DNA of 64,000 bases from an uncultured Alphaproteobacteria bacterium (GTDB lineage: Bacteria; Pseudomonadota; Alphaproteobacteria; Rhodobacterales; Rhodobacteraceae), in the NCBI GenBank assembly GCA_902600895.1, contig CACKLF010000005.1, positions 1-64,000 of the forward strand, read 5' to 3'. Positions within the stretch are counted from its first letter, which is position 1. Every line of letters begins with the position of its first letter. The notes under the pieces were generated by a model. That model made no database searches. It saw only the letters and a program-made list of their open reading frames with translations, and had not been told where the DNA came from. The position numbers and the translations under genes were made by a program. Positions 37,526 through 47,616 of the stretch are shown piece by piece.

Positions 37526-37690
37526 AGAGATATCTGGTATCTAGGGTCAGGTCATATGGATTTGATGAGAGAATTTGCTAAGGAATTAAAACATTATTAG
37601 ATGGAAAATGTCACTTTAATCGTTGGAGGTATTATTCCCGAGAATGATATTCCAAAACAAACGGAGTTGGGAGTAAATTTATGCCCTTAA
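37526..37690 (+). pseudogene. Decayed B12-binding-domain fragment of an acyl-CoA mutase (ecm/mcm type)
   Basis: Read in one frame, this stretch gives GSGHMDLMREFAKELKHY, a TAG stop at 37598-37600, then MENVTLIVGGIIPENDIPKQ and ELGVNLCP before a TAA. The order and spacing of the SGH motif, the amphipathic helix, VVGGIIPxxD and xxxGV match the end of the cobalamin-binding domain of methylmalonyl- or ethylmalonyl-CoA mutases. The normal following YTP/FGPGT segment is lost. Only about 50 codons remain, with an internal stop and no upstream domain, so it is a remnant. VGGIIP (two Ile) suggests the ethylmalonyl type, but this is weak. Confidence 0.62.
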
Positions 37691-37752
37691 ATACTACAAT
37701 ATGAAAAGTTTTATGTCAGCTATAATTAAAATAGTAAAAAACAGCTGACTAC

Positions 37753-38535
37753 TTATGCTCGTTTCCTATCGACCATCATTTTCTTTATTTCTGCTATAGC
37801 TTTTGCTGGGTTTAAGTCTTTTGGACACGTTTTTGTACAATTCATAATGGTATGACATCTGTATAATTTAAATGAATCTTCTAAAGCATCTAATCTCTCA
37901 TCTTTATCTTCATCCCTGCTATCAATGATCCATCGGTATGCATGCAGTAATGCTGCTGGCCCAAGATATTCATCTCCATTCCACCAGTAGCTTGGGCACG
38001 ATGTTGAACAGGATGCGCACATTACACACTCATATAACCCATCAAGTTTCTTACGATCTTCTATAGACTGTTTCCACTCTTTTTCGGGTGTTTTTGATTT
38101 TGTTTCTAACCAGGGCATAATACTGGCATGCTGTGCATAAAACTGGGTCAAATCTGGCACTAAATCTTTTACTACACGACAGTGTGGCAATGGATAAATT
38201 TTTACGTCGCCCTTAATCTTATCCAACCCATAGGTGCAGGCCAACGTATTTATTCCATCGATGTTCATGGAACAAGAACCACATATTCCCTCCCTACAGG
38301 AACGCCGGAATGTTAAAGAGGGATCAATCTCATTTTTTATTTTAATAATGGCGTCTAATACCATAGGTCCACAGGTGTCAAGATCCACATAATACGTATC
38401 CCTGCTTGGATTCTCACCAGTTTCTGGGTTATACCGATAAATATGAAATACCTTCAGATTTGTGACTTTTTCAGGTTTTGGCCACACTTTTCCTTGAGTT
38501 ATCTGTGAGTTTTTTGGGAGCCGGAATTCTGCCAC
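37753..38535 (-). CDS. sdhB: Succinate dehydrogenase iron-sulfur subunit
   Basis: The electron-transfer subunit of complex II, 260 residues. The [2Fe-2S] ligands are in [21 protein letters not shown] (about residues 60-80; the first Cys opens the motif). The [4Fe-4S] and [3Fe-4S] ligands are in [16 protein letters not shown] and [17 protein letters not shown]. The start is a GTG at 38535 with GAGGAAAA about 7 bases upstream. It is the last gene of the minus-strand operon mcl2-mch-sdhC-sdhD-sdhA-lipoprotein-sdhB. Confidence 0.97.
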   Translation of the reverse strand: MAEFRLPKNSQITQGKVWPKPEKVTNLKVFHIYRYNPETGENPSRDTYYVDLDTCGPMVLDAIIKIKNEIDPSLTFRRSCREGICGSCSMNIDGINTLACTYGLDKIKGDVKIYPLPHCRVVKDLVPDLTQFYAQHASIMPWLETKSKTPEKEWKQSIEDRKKLDGLYECVMCASCSTSCPSYWWNGDEYLGPAALLHAYRWIIDSRDEDKDERLDALEDSFKLYRCHTIMNCTKTCPKDLNPAKAIAEIKKMMVDRKRA

Positions 38536-38547
38536 TGAAATTTTCCT

Positions 38548-38826
38548 CTATACTTTTTTGATTCTAGAACTTAGCTGGAACATGCAGTCTAAATAGACAC
38601 TATTTGGATCTTTGCCAACCAAATAATCACTATGAAAATTAAGCTTTACACCAGCCGAAGAGCCCCTAGATCCTGTTGAAAATGAAATAGCACCCGTTGG
38701 TCCTTCTGCAGATCTTTTTTTACCGAGACAAATTTTTTGAGCCTCAGCGTTTGTAATCAAATTATCACTAGTTCCAACACAGCTAATTAATATCATCAAC
38801 AAGCCTAAAGTTACAATAGCTTTCAT
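38548..38826 (-). CDS. Small putative lipoprotein between sdhA and sdhB
   Basis: A 92-residue protein. A short N-terminal helix ends in a lipobox (LGLLMILISC), so it is probably a lipoprotein. The body has NAEAQKICLGKKR, a Gly/Ser-rich FSTGSRGSSAGVKLNFHSDYL and a second Cys pair-like position (LDCMFQL). I do not recognise a family. It is tightly packed, 4 bp after sdhA and 12 bp before sdhB. A small gene at this place occurs in other Rhodobacterales sdh operons as I recall, so a complex II-related role is possible but unproven. Confidence 0.75.
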   Translation of the reverse strand: MKAIVTLGLLMILISCVGTSDNLITNAEAQKICLGKKRSAEGPTGAISFSTGSRGSSAGVKLNFHSDYLVGKDPNSVYLDCMFQLSSRIKKV

Positions 38827-38830
38827 GGGA

Positions 38831-40639
38831 CTAATACACCCTCGCTTTGGGCTCTATTTTTTTTGGATCAATACCTCCATCTTCCACCCTTGATAGAGGT
38901 TTCTCATGAACAGACCGAAACGATATATTTACGTATCCATTATCATTTACTGTAGCCAGAGTATGCTTACGCCAATTTTTGTCATCTCTTTCTGGATAAT
39001 CCTCATGAGCATGGGCTCCCCGACTTTCCTTTCGAGCTTCAGCTGAAAAAATGGTAGTTAAGGCATTCGGCATTAAATTGCTAAGTTCAAGGGTTTCCAT
39101 TAGGTCAGAATTCCATACTAGTGTACGGTCAGACACTTTAACGTCCGAAAAGTTGGATGCAATCTTTTCCATCTTTTTGCATCCATCAGCGAGAGTGGAG
39201 TCAGATCTAAAAACTGCCGCATCTGCCTGCATTGTTTTTTGCATATCCAACCGCAATTTTGCTGTTGGTGTTTGTCCATTTGCTGCTCTTAGACCATCGA
39301 AGCGATCCATTGCTTTTTCAATGGACCGGGAGTCCAAATCTCTATTTTTTTCTTCACGCTTAATAATCTGTCCTGCCTTTATGGCAGCTGCCCTTCCAAA
39401 AACAACAAGATCAATAAGAGAGTTGGAACCAAGACGGTTGGCTCCGTGTACACTGGCACAGCCCGCCTCACCAACAGCCATTAGCCCTGGTAAGATTGCG
39501 TCCTCATCATCTTGAGTAGGGTTCAAAACTTCACCCCAATAGTTAGTCGGAATACCCCCCATATTATAATGAACTGTAGGTAAAACTGGAATTGGATCAG
39601 TAGAGAGATCTACACCCGCAAAAATTTTTGCACTCTCTGATATTCCAGGCAATCTGGTTGCCAGTGTCTCAGGCGGCAAATGATCAAGATGCAAAAAAAT
39701 GTGATCTTTAGACGGGCCCACCCCTCTACCCTCTTTTATCTCCATAGTCATACAGCGAGACACCACATCTCTAGAAGCCAAATCCTTGTATGTAGGAGCA
39801 TATCTTTCCATAAATCTCTCTCCTTCCGAATTCGTCAAATAACCACCCTCACCTCGCGCTCCTTCAGTTATTAAACACCCTGCCCCATAAATCCCAGTTG
39901 GATGAAATTGAACAAATTCCATGTCTTGGAGCGGAAGTCCTTGTCTAGCTACCATACCCGAACCATCACCAGTGCAAGTATGCGCAGAAGTAGCCGAAAA
40001 GTAAGCTCGACCGTACCCGCCAGTTGCCAAAACCACCATTTTTGCATTAAATCGATGAATTGTCCCATCATCTAGCTTCCAAGCGATAATCCCTTGACAG
40101 GTGCCATCTTCCGTCATTATCAAATCTGTAGCAAAGTACTCTATAAAGAATTCTGCATTATGTTTCAGAGATTGACCATACAGAGTATGTAGTATGGCAT
40201 GACCAGTTCTATCGGCTGCCGCACATGTACGTTGAACAGGAGGGCCTTCTCCAAATTCTGTTGTATGTCCACCAAAAGGTCTCTGATAAATCTTACCTTC
40301 CTCCGTCCTTGAAAAAGGAACTCCATAATGTTCTAATTCATAAACTGCTTTTGGAGCTTCCCTGGCTAAGTACTCCATGGCATCAGCATCTCCAAGCCAA
40401 TCTGACCCTTTTACAGTGTCATACATATGCCATTGCCAATTGTCCGGTCCCATATTTGATAGTGACGCGGCTATACCACCCTGAGCAGCTACTGTATGAC
40501 TTCGTGTTGGAAAAACTTTTGATATGCACGCTGTCTTTAAGCCTTGCTCCGCCATACCTAAAGTGGCTCGCAACCCAGATCCCCCTGCCCCTACTATAAC
40601 CACGTCATAAGTGTGGTCGATATATTCATATGCTGGCAT
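38831..40639 (-). CDS. sdhA: Succinate dehydrogenase flavoprotein subunit
   Basis: The catalytic subunit oxidising succinate to fumarate. It has 602 residues. The FAD-binding start is [19 protein letters not shown], and the covalent-FAD His is H48 in [38 protein letters not shown] and [21 protein letters not shown] are the conserved active-site and flavin segments. A clear AGGGGAGA ribosome site precedes the ATG. It lies 9 bp after sdhD. Confidence 0.98.
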   Translation of the reverse strand: MPAYEYIDHTYDVVIVGAGGSGLRATLGMAEQGLKTACISKVFPTRSHTVAAQGGIAASLSNMGPDNWQWHMYDTVKGSDWLGDADAMEYLAREAPKAVYELEHYGVPFSRTEEGKIYQRPFGGHTTEFGEGPPVQRTCAAADRTGHAILHTLYGQSLKHNAEFFIEYFATDLIMTEDGTCQGIIAWKLDDGTIHRFNAKMVVLATGGYGRAYFSATSAHTCTGDGSGMVARQGLPLQDMEFVQFHPTGIYGAGCLITEGARGEGGYLTNSEGERFMERYAPTYKDLASRDVVSRCMTMEIKEGRGVGPSKDHIFLHLDHLPPETLATRLPGISESAKIFAGVDLSTDPIPVLPTVHYNMGGIPTNYWGEVLNPTQDDEDAILPGLMAVGEAGCASVHGANRLGSNSLIDLVVFGRAAAIKAGQIIKREEKNRDLDSRSIEKAMDRFDGLRAANGQTPTAKLRLDMQKTMQADAAVFRSDSTLADGCKKMEKIASNFSDVKVSDRTLVWNSDLMETLELSNLMPNALTTIFSAEARKESRGAHAHEDYPERDDKNWRKHTLATVNDNGYVNISFRSVHEKPLSRVEDGGIDPKKIEPKARVY

Positions 40640-40648
40640 CTTTCTCCC

Positions 40649-41032
40649 CTAATTTTCCACAAAGTACAGAGACAATAGTGAAAATGTACTAATAACCGCT
40701 ATCAAAACACAAAAAATATCATTAATCGTTTTGATCTTCTTTCTAGCGCTTGTGTCAGATATATAATCTTCTATAACAACTTCAAGACCCTGTTTCAGGT
40801 GAAGAGCGGTTACTAAAAAAAAGATTATAGTTGAAATATTGACAAATGGTTTTGTAAAATAAATTCTAACTTGATAATAATCTAATCCAAAGTTCAGAAA
40901 GAAGAATACAAAGAAGAGACAAGTCAATGGCAACATTGCCACAGAAGTTATTCTCTGAGCCAACCAATGATCTGTGCCTTTCCCATGGTCAGTACTAAAT
41001 ACAGAATTAACGAGAATGATTAGTGTTCTCAT
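40649..41032 (-). CDS. sdhD: Succinate dehydrogenase membrane anchor subunit D
   Basis: A 127-residue membrane anchor with three hydrophobic helices. HGKGTDHWLAQRITSVAM gives the typical start with the quinone-site Arg/Ser region, and ALHLKQGLEVVIEDYI contains the heme-ligand His and the conserved EDYI. I start at the ATG at 41032, which overlaps the sdhC stop as TAATG. A longer open frame reaching 41095 would lie entirely within sdhC. Confidence 0.9.
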   Translation of the reverse strand: MRTLIILVNSVFSTDHGKGTDHWLAQRITSVAMLPLTCLFFVFFFLNFGLDYYQVRIYFTKPFVNISTIIFFLVTALHLKQGLEVVIEDYISDTSARKKIKTINDIFCVLIAVISTFSLLSLYFVEN

Positions 41033-41421
41033 TAATTTGCACCCACCGCAACTATGATGCCGCTTGCACCAAAAGATCCAATTATTATAAACCAACTAGA
41101 TAAATCTACCCACTTGATGTCCACACCAATTCCGAGATCCCAAATTAGATGTCTGATACCCGTCAGTGTATGATATATTAGAGCCCACAAAGACAGAGTC
41201 AAAAATATTTTTCCAATTATCGACTCGAAAAAAAGAGTTACAAGATTGAAGTAAGATGGCCCTAAAGGAATACAAATTAGCCATACTAATATTATCAGCG
41301 TCGGGAAAACTAAACCAATACCCGTGAGCCGATGAAAAATTGAAAGAACAGACGTATTCTGTGGTCTATAAACCGTCAGGTGTGGTGATAGGGGTCTTTT
41401 TTCACTAGTGACATTTCGCAT
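41032..41421 (-). CDS. sdhC: Succinate dehydrogenase cytochrome b556 subunit C
   Basis: A 129-residue anchor with three helices. RPLSPHLTVYRPQNTSVLSI and FHRLTGIGL form the SdhC signature (the Ser and Arg lie at the quinone site), and IYHTLTGIRHLIWDLG carries the heme-ligand His. It lies 14 bp after mch and its stop is fused to the sdhD start (TAATG). Confidence 0.95.
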   Translation of the reverse strand: MRNVTSEKRPLSPHLTVYRPQNTSVLSIFHRLTGIGLVFPTLIILVWLICIPLGPSYFNLVTLFFESIIGKIFLTLSLWALIYHTLTGIRHLIWDLGIGVDIKWVDLSSWFIIIGSFGASGIIVAVGAN

Positions 41422-41435
41422 TTCATCTCAGCCTA

Positions 41436-42476
41436 TTAGTAGGGAATAGAAGCCCAGTAATCCAAATCTAAAACAATATTGCTATTGTAATTTTCATTAT
41501 CGTCTTTTATTTCAAAAGTTTCAACCTTTCCTTTAGAGGCAATTAATCGCAACCGTAGTAGGCCATAATTAGGCAGATCCGTTTTATACTTATCTAAAAC
41601 TTCGCTCCAAAAATAAAGAGTATCTCCCGAAAAACATGGATTAGCATGAGTTCCTGAATTTATTGCATTGATCACTTGTGCGTTGGCTAACCCATTAAAG
41701 CTATAAGCCCTAGCCATAGAAATTATGTGACCACCATATATTAATCTCTTACCATCTCTTCTTTCATTCACATTGAAATGAACCAGAGAAGTATTCTGCC
41801 AAAGTCTAGTAATTAGGATATGTTCTGACTCATCTAGAGTTATACCACCACCATGGACAATTTTTTCACCTATAGTATAGTCATTTAATGTGAAATTTTC
41901 TCCAGAAAGGTGATAATCAAACTTATCAAACTTCAATGTGCTATTGGTTGGCACGTCCTTTGCTGAAAGGCAGTCTTTAAAAGATGGAATAATAGCCTTT
42001 TTACCCAACAATTTACTGCTACTCTTTCTCACCATAACCCATCTTATAAATTTAATAATTAGTTCATTTTTTTGATTAAAGCCTTTGGTCTCAACGTAAA
42101 CTATGCCTGATTTACCATTAGAGTTTTCTTTTAGACCAATTACTTTTGACTCTGCTGTTATGGTATCACCTGGAAAAACAGGATCAAAAAATTTGACTTC
42201 GGCATACCCTAGGTTTGCAATTGCATTAAATGAAATATCAGGTACAGTTCTTCCAAAAACCATATGAAATACTGCAAGGTCCTCTAAAGGAAAGCCTTGA
42301 AAGCCAATTTTTTTTGCAAATTGAGACGAGCAATATGAAGCAAATCGACTGGAATATACACTTATATATAAAGACCGGTCACCATCAGTCATTGTTCGCG
42401 GTGTAGAATGATAAATAGCGTCACCTAGTTGAAAATCTTCGAAAAATCTTCCTTTATTGCTTTTTTCTTGTGTCAC
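41436..42476 (-). CDS. mch: Mesaconyl-CoA (2-methylfumaryl-CoA) hydratase, double MaoC domain
   Basis: Hydrates mesaconyl-CoA to beta-methylmalyl-CoA in the ethylmalonyl-CoA pathway. The 346 residues have two hot-dog/MaoC halves. KGRFFEDFQLGDAIYHSTPR, FGRTVPDISFNAIANLGYAE and VIGLKENSNGKSGIVYVET match the Rhodobacter Mch sequence as I remember it, as do LIYGGHIISMARAYSFNGLA and INSGTHANPCFSGDTLYFWS. The start is a GTG at 42476. It lies between mcl2 (50 bp) and sdhC (14 bp), the order found in Rhodobacter sphaeroides. Confidence 0.9.
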   Translation of the reverse strand: MTQEKSNKGRFFEDFQLGDAIYHSTPRTMTDGDRSLYISVYSSRFASYCSSQFAKKIGFQGFPLEDLAVFHMVFGRTVPDISFNAIANLGYAEVKFFDPVFPGDTITAESKVIGLKENSNGKSGIVYVETKGFNQKNELIIKFIRWVMVRKSSSKLLGKKAIIPSFKDCLSAKDVPTNSTLKFDKFDYHLSGENFTLNDYTIGEKIVHGGGITLDESEHILITRLWQNTSLVHFNVNERRDGKRLIYGGHIISMARAYSFNGLANAQVINAINSGTHANPCFSGDTLYFWSEVLDKYKTDLPNYGLLRLRLIASKGKVETFEIKDDNENYNSNIVLDLDYWASIPY

Positions 42477-42526
42477 AAATAACTCTAATTGACTTTTTAC
42501 TAACGGTTAATAATTCTATTTGCAGA

Positions 42527-43402
42527 TTAATTGTTTCTCTTTTTTATGAGTTTAGCTCTGGCTAATAAATCTAAAGCCATTTCCAAATGAAGATTTTCAA
42601 CTATTTTGCCATTTAAAACTGCTATCCCAGAGCCAGATTGCTTTGCCTCATTAAAGGCATTAACCTGCATCTTAGCATTTTCGATCTCCTCATTAGTTGG
42701 GGAAAAGGCTTCATTTGCAACTTTGATTTGGGATGGGTGAATAAGTGTCTTTCCATCGAACCCAAATCGCTTTGCTTGGTTGCACTCTTCCTGAAAACCT
42801 AACAGATCATTAAATTTGTTATATACCCCATCTAAACATAATATGCCATGAGCCTTTGCAAAAATATTCGTTATGCTTAGTGCGGTTCCAATGGCTTGTC
42901 TATCTACGTCATTGGCGATATTAAGCTCTTTTGCTAAATCATTTGTGCCCATCACGAACGCTTCTAAATTCTCTGTAGTAGTTGCAATGTCTTTAATATT
43001 TACCAAAGAAGCAGACGTTTCTATCATTACCCAGATTTTAATGCCAGGTTCTATGTCACACTTTATCATGTCTAAATACTTTTTGGAGTCACCCGCATAA
43101 CTTATCTTTGGTAAAAGTATTGCGTGTGGAGCCATTTCAACTGCGGCAATAAAGTCATCTTTTCCCCAAACTGTGTCCCAAGAATTCACCCGCACAATTA
43201 ATTTTTTATTACCGTAGGCATGTCTGTCTTTGGTAAGGTATTTTCTGACAATAATCCTTGCTTCATCTTTCTTATAAGAGCTAACTGCGTCCTCCAAGTC
43301 GAAAATCAAACCATCGCAGTCAAGTTCTTTTGCTTTTTCCAAAGCCTTGGTGTTCGACCCTGGCATAAATAATATACTTCTGAAAAGTTCCGATTTCTTC
43401 AT
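42527..43402 (-). CDS. mcl2: CitE-like CoA-ester lyase/thioesterase, probable (3S)-malyl-CoA thioesterase
   Basis: An HpcH/HpaI-CitE family TIM-barrel protein of 291 residues. RSILFMPGSNTKALEKA, LIFDLEDAV, RVNSWDTVWGKDD, the metal-ligand Glu in MIETSASL and the Asp in MGTNDLAKEL are visible. By sequence style and by position between mdh and mch it corresponds to Rhodobacter Mcl2, which hydrolyses (3S)-malyl-CoA to malate, more than to the longer Mcl1 lyase. Lyase activity on beta-methylmalyl-CoA cannot be excluded. I start at the ATG at 43402, with GGAAG 5-9 bases upstream. The TTG at 43414 also in frame coincides with that site. Confidence 0.75.
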   Translation of the reverse strand: MKKSELFRSILFMPGSNTKALEKAKELDCDGLIFDLEDAVSSYKKDEARIIVRKYLTKDRHAYGNKKLIVRVNSWDTVWGKDDFIAAVEMAPHAILLPKISYAGDSKKYLDMIKCDIEPGIKIWVMIETSASLVNIKDIATTTENLEAFVMGTNDLAKELNIANDVDRQAIGTALSITNIFAKAHGILCLDGVYNKFNDLLGFQEECNQAKRFGFDGKTLIHPSQIKVANEAFSPTNEEIENAKMQVNAFNEAKQSGSGIAVLNGKIVENLHLEMALDLLARAKLIKKRNN

Positions 43403-43482
43403 AATTACTTCCAAGCAAACCCTAGAGGAAAATAAATTTCTTTTTATAATGTCTTGACGTTATTTCTTTAACTTAAGCCCAA

Positions 43483-45374
<1,892 letters not shown>

Positions 45375-45386
45375 ATTATATATATT

Positions 45387-45400
45387 TTTGTGATCACAAA
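45387..45400. promoter_or_regulatory. Perfect palindrome TTTGTGATCACAAA, operator 1 of the suc operon
   Basis: A perfect 14-bp palindrome 13 bases after the mdh stop and 111 bases before the sucC ATG. The same core, TGTGATCACA, occurs before the GntR gene at 53830. It is followed by a second copy centred 21 bp downstream. Confidence 0.7.
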
Positions 45401-45407
45401 TTATATT

Positions 45408-45421
45408 TTTGTGATCATAAA
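45408..45421. promoter_or_regulatory. Near-palindrome TTTGTGATCATAAA, operator 2 of the suc operon
   Basis: Identical to operator 1 except for one base in the right arm. Its centre is exactly 21 bp, two helical turns, from that of operator 1, so two dimers would lie on the same face of the helix. A weak promoter (TTGTTT at 45433, TAGATT at 45455) could start just downstream. Confidence 0.65.
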
Positions 45422-45451
45422 ATAAAAAGGTCTTGTTTTTTGCACTAAAAA

Positions 45452-45472
45452 CTGTAGATTGGTTGTCTACAG
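45452..45472 (+). promoter_or_regulatory. Hairpin-forming repeat in sucC leader region
   Basis: CTGTAGA, seven bases, TCTACAG: a perfect 7-bp stem. A smaller stem (CACTT/AAGTG, 45481-45496) follows before the AGGGGGG ribosome site. No U-run follows, so it is not an intrinsic terminator. It could be a leader structure or an operator. Confidence 0.35.
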
Positions 45473-45510
45473 GGTGTTGGCACTTTTAAGCAAGTGTATA
45501 AGGGGGGATA

Positions 45511-46710
45511 ATGAATATCCATGAGTATCAAGCGAAACAGTTATTGAAAGATTATGGGGCGCCAGTCTCTGAGGGTAGAATTGTACTTAAAGCAGAAGAT
45601 GCCAAAACAGCAGCTGGCGAATTAGAAGGGCCTGTTTGGGTGATCAAAGCTCAAATTCACGCAGGTGGACGTGGGAAGGGACATTTTTTGGAAGCTGAGG
45701 CTGGCGAATCAGGTGGTGTTAGAATTGCTACATCAGCCACCAAAGCTGCGGAAGAGGCTCAGAAAATGCTCGGAAGAACACTTGTTACCAAACAAACAGG
45801 TAATAATGGAAAGCATGTTGGTAGAATATATATCGAGCAAGGAGCCAACATAGAAAAAGAACTCTATTTGGCGGCACTTGTTGATAGAAGTACATCTCGC
45901 ATTTCCTTCGTATGCTCTACCGAAGGTGGAATGGATATTGAAGATGTTGCCAGTGCGACACCTGAAAAAATTCATACAATATCTGTCGACCCAGCGTCTG
46001 AGCTGTCCAGCTTTCATGGCCGAACAATAGCATTCTCGCTGAATCTTTCTGGGAAGCAAGTAAAGCAGTGTGTCGCACTAGTGGCTGCAGTTTACAAATT
46101 ATTTAAAGAGAAAGACTGTGAAATGCTTGAAATTAATCCACTTATAGTGACCAAGGAAGGAAACCTTAACTGCCTCGATTGCAAAATGTCATTCGATGGA
46201 AATGCCCTGTACAGACAACAAGCCATACTAAGTCTAAGGGATGAGTCTGAGGAAGACCCCAAAGAATTAGCTGCATCAAAATTTGATCTAAATTATATCA
46301 CCTTGGATGGCGAAATTGGTTGCATGGTCAATGGGGCGGGTCTTGCAATGGCCACCATGGATATAATTAAATATTTTGGTTCTGAACCTGCCAATTTTCT
46401 TGATGTTGGCGGCGCTGCAACTAAAGAAAAAGTAACTGAAGCTTTCAAAATAATTACTGCTGACAAAAATGTTAAGGGCATATTGGTAAATATTTTTGGA
46501 GGCATAATGAGATGTGATGTCATTGCTGATGGAGTAGTTTCGGCTGTAAAAGAAGTTGGTTTAAAAGTACCACTTGTGGTTCGTCTAGAGGGTACAAACG
46601 TTGATCTGGGCAAGACTATCCTGAATGATAGTGGTTTAAACGTGATTGCAGCGGACAACCTCGGAGATGCAGCAGAAAAAATTGTTATGGCTGTAAAAGG
46701 GAATAGATAA
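45511..46710 (+). CDS. sucC: Succinyl-CoA synthetase, beta subunit
   Basis: The ATP-grasp subunit making ATP or GTP from succinyl-CoA. It has 399 residues. [20 protein letters not shown] is the standard start, [20 protein letters not shown] the nucleotide-binding loop, [12 protein letters not shown] the metal site, and [15 protein letters not shown] with [12 protein letters not shown] the subunit-contact part. A strong AGGGGGG site precedes the ATG. sucD follows 3 bp later. It heads sucC-sucD-sucA-sucB-lpd, with paired palindromes upstream. Confidence 0.98.
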   Translation: MNIHEYQAKQLLKDYGAPVSEGRIVLKAEDAKTAAGELEGPVWVIKAQIHAGGRGKGHFLEAEAGESGGVRIATSATKAAEEAQKMLGRTLVTKQTGNNGKHVGRIYIEQGANIEKELYLAALVDRSTSRISFVCSTEGGMDIEDVASATPEKIHTISVDPASELSSFHGRTIAFSLNLSGKQVKQCVALVAAVYKLFKEKDCEMLEINPLIVTKEGNLNCLDCKMSFDGNALYRQQAILSLRDESEEDPKELAASKFDLNYITLDGEIGCMVNGAGLAMATMDIIKYFGSEPANFLDVGGAATKEKVTEAFKIITADKNVKGILVNIFGGIMRCDVIADGVVSAVKEVGLKVPLVVRLEGTNVDLGKTILNDSGLNVIAADNLGDAAEKIVMAVKGNR

Positions 46711-46713
46711 AAT

Positions 46714-47601
46714 ATGGCGATATTAGTAAATAATGATACTAAAGTTATCTGTCAGGGCATTACTGGCAGCCAAGGGACGTTTCATTCAGAGCAAGCAATT
46801 GAATATGGCACAAAGATGGTTGGAGGAGTAACACCAGGAAAAGGGGGTAGCACTCACCTTGGCCTTCCAATTTTTGATACAGTAAAAGATGCTCACGAAA
46901 AAACAAATGCTGATGCCACAGCTATATATGTTCCGCCACCATTTGCGGCTGATGCAATACTCGAGGCTGTTGACTGTGAAATACCTCTAATTGTTTGCAT
47001 TACAGAAGGAATACCAGTTGCTGATATGATTAAAGTAAAAAGATCTCTTGAAAACTCCCCTTCGCGATTAATAGGACCAAATTGTCCAGGAATAATTACG
47101 CCTTCAGCGTGCAAAATAGGAATTATGCCAGGACATATCCATCAAAGAGGAACAGTTGGAGTGGTTTCCAGATCTGGCACATTAACTTATGAAGCTGTTG
47201 CACAGACCAGCATTGCAGGTTTAGGTCAATCAACATGTGTTGGTATCGGAGGAGATCCAATAAAGGGGACTGAACACATAGACGTCTTAGAACTAATGCT
47301 TAAAGACCCAGAGACGAAGTCTATCATTATGATTGGGGAAATTGGAGGATCAGCAGAAGAGGAGGCGGCTGATTTCATAAAAAATGAAAAAAAACATGGT
47401 AGAGCAAAACCAATCGCTGGCTTCATAGCGGGACGTACCGCTCCCAAAGGTAGAAGAATGGGACACGCTGGAGCAATTGTTGCCGGTGGCAAAGGAGGAG
47501 CGGAGGATAAGATTGAGGCTATGAAATCAGCAGGGATAGTTGTGGCTGATAGTCCAGCAGAACTTGGCAAAGCTGTTTTAAAAGCCATTAATCAGTCATA
47601 G
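46714..47601 (+). CDS. sucD: Succinyl-CoA synthetase, alpha subunit
   Basis: Binds CoA and carries the phospho-histidine intermediate. Of 295 residues, the CoA site is [20 protein letters not shown], and the phosphorylated His is H251 in [37 protein letters not shown] and [16 protein letters not shown] are conserved. It lies 3 bp after sucC and 15 bp before sucA. Confidence 0.98.
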   Translation: MAILVNNDTKVICQGITGSQGTFHSEQAIEYGTKMVGGVTPGKGGSTHLGLPIFDTVKDAHEKTNADATAIYVPPPFAADAILEAVDCEIPLIVCITEGIPVADMIKVKRSLENSPSRLIGPNCPGIITPSACKIGIMPGHIHQRGTVGVVSRSGTLTYEAVAQTSIAGLGQSTCVGIGGDPIKGTEHIDVLELMLKDPETKSIIMIGEIGGSAEEEAADFIKNEKKHGRAKPIAGFIAGRTAPKGRRMGHAGAIVAGGKGGAEDKIEAMKSAGIVVADSPAELGKAVLKAINQS

Positions 47602-47616
47602 AGATGAGTATCAGTT

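Noticed and set aside
40225-40599. A 124-codon open frame opposite sdhA, and similar long antisense frames in acs, sucC, sucD and smc
   Set aside because: They mirror strongly conserved genes on the other strand, have no ribosome sites and show no recognisable protein.
45387-45421. TGTGATCACA as a CRP/FNR site
   Set aside because: CRP needs six bases between TGTGA and TCACA and FNR needs TTGAT-N4-ATCAA. These sites have no spacer and so fit neither.
45452-45496. Stem structures before sucC as an intrinsic terminator or known riboswitch
   Set aside because: There is no U-run after either stem, and I recognise no riboswitch consensus. Kept only as a possible leader structure.
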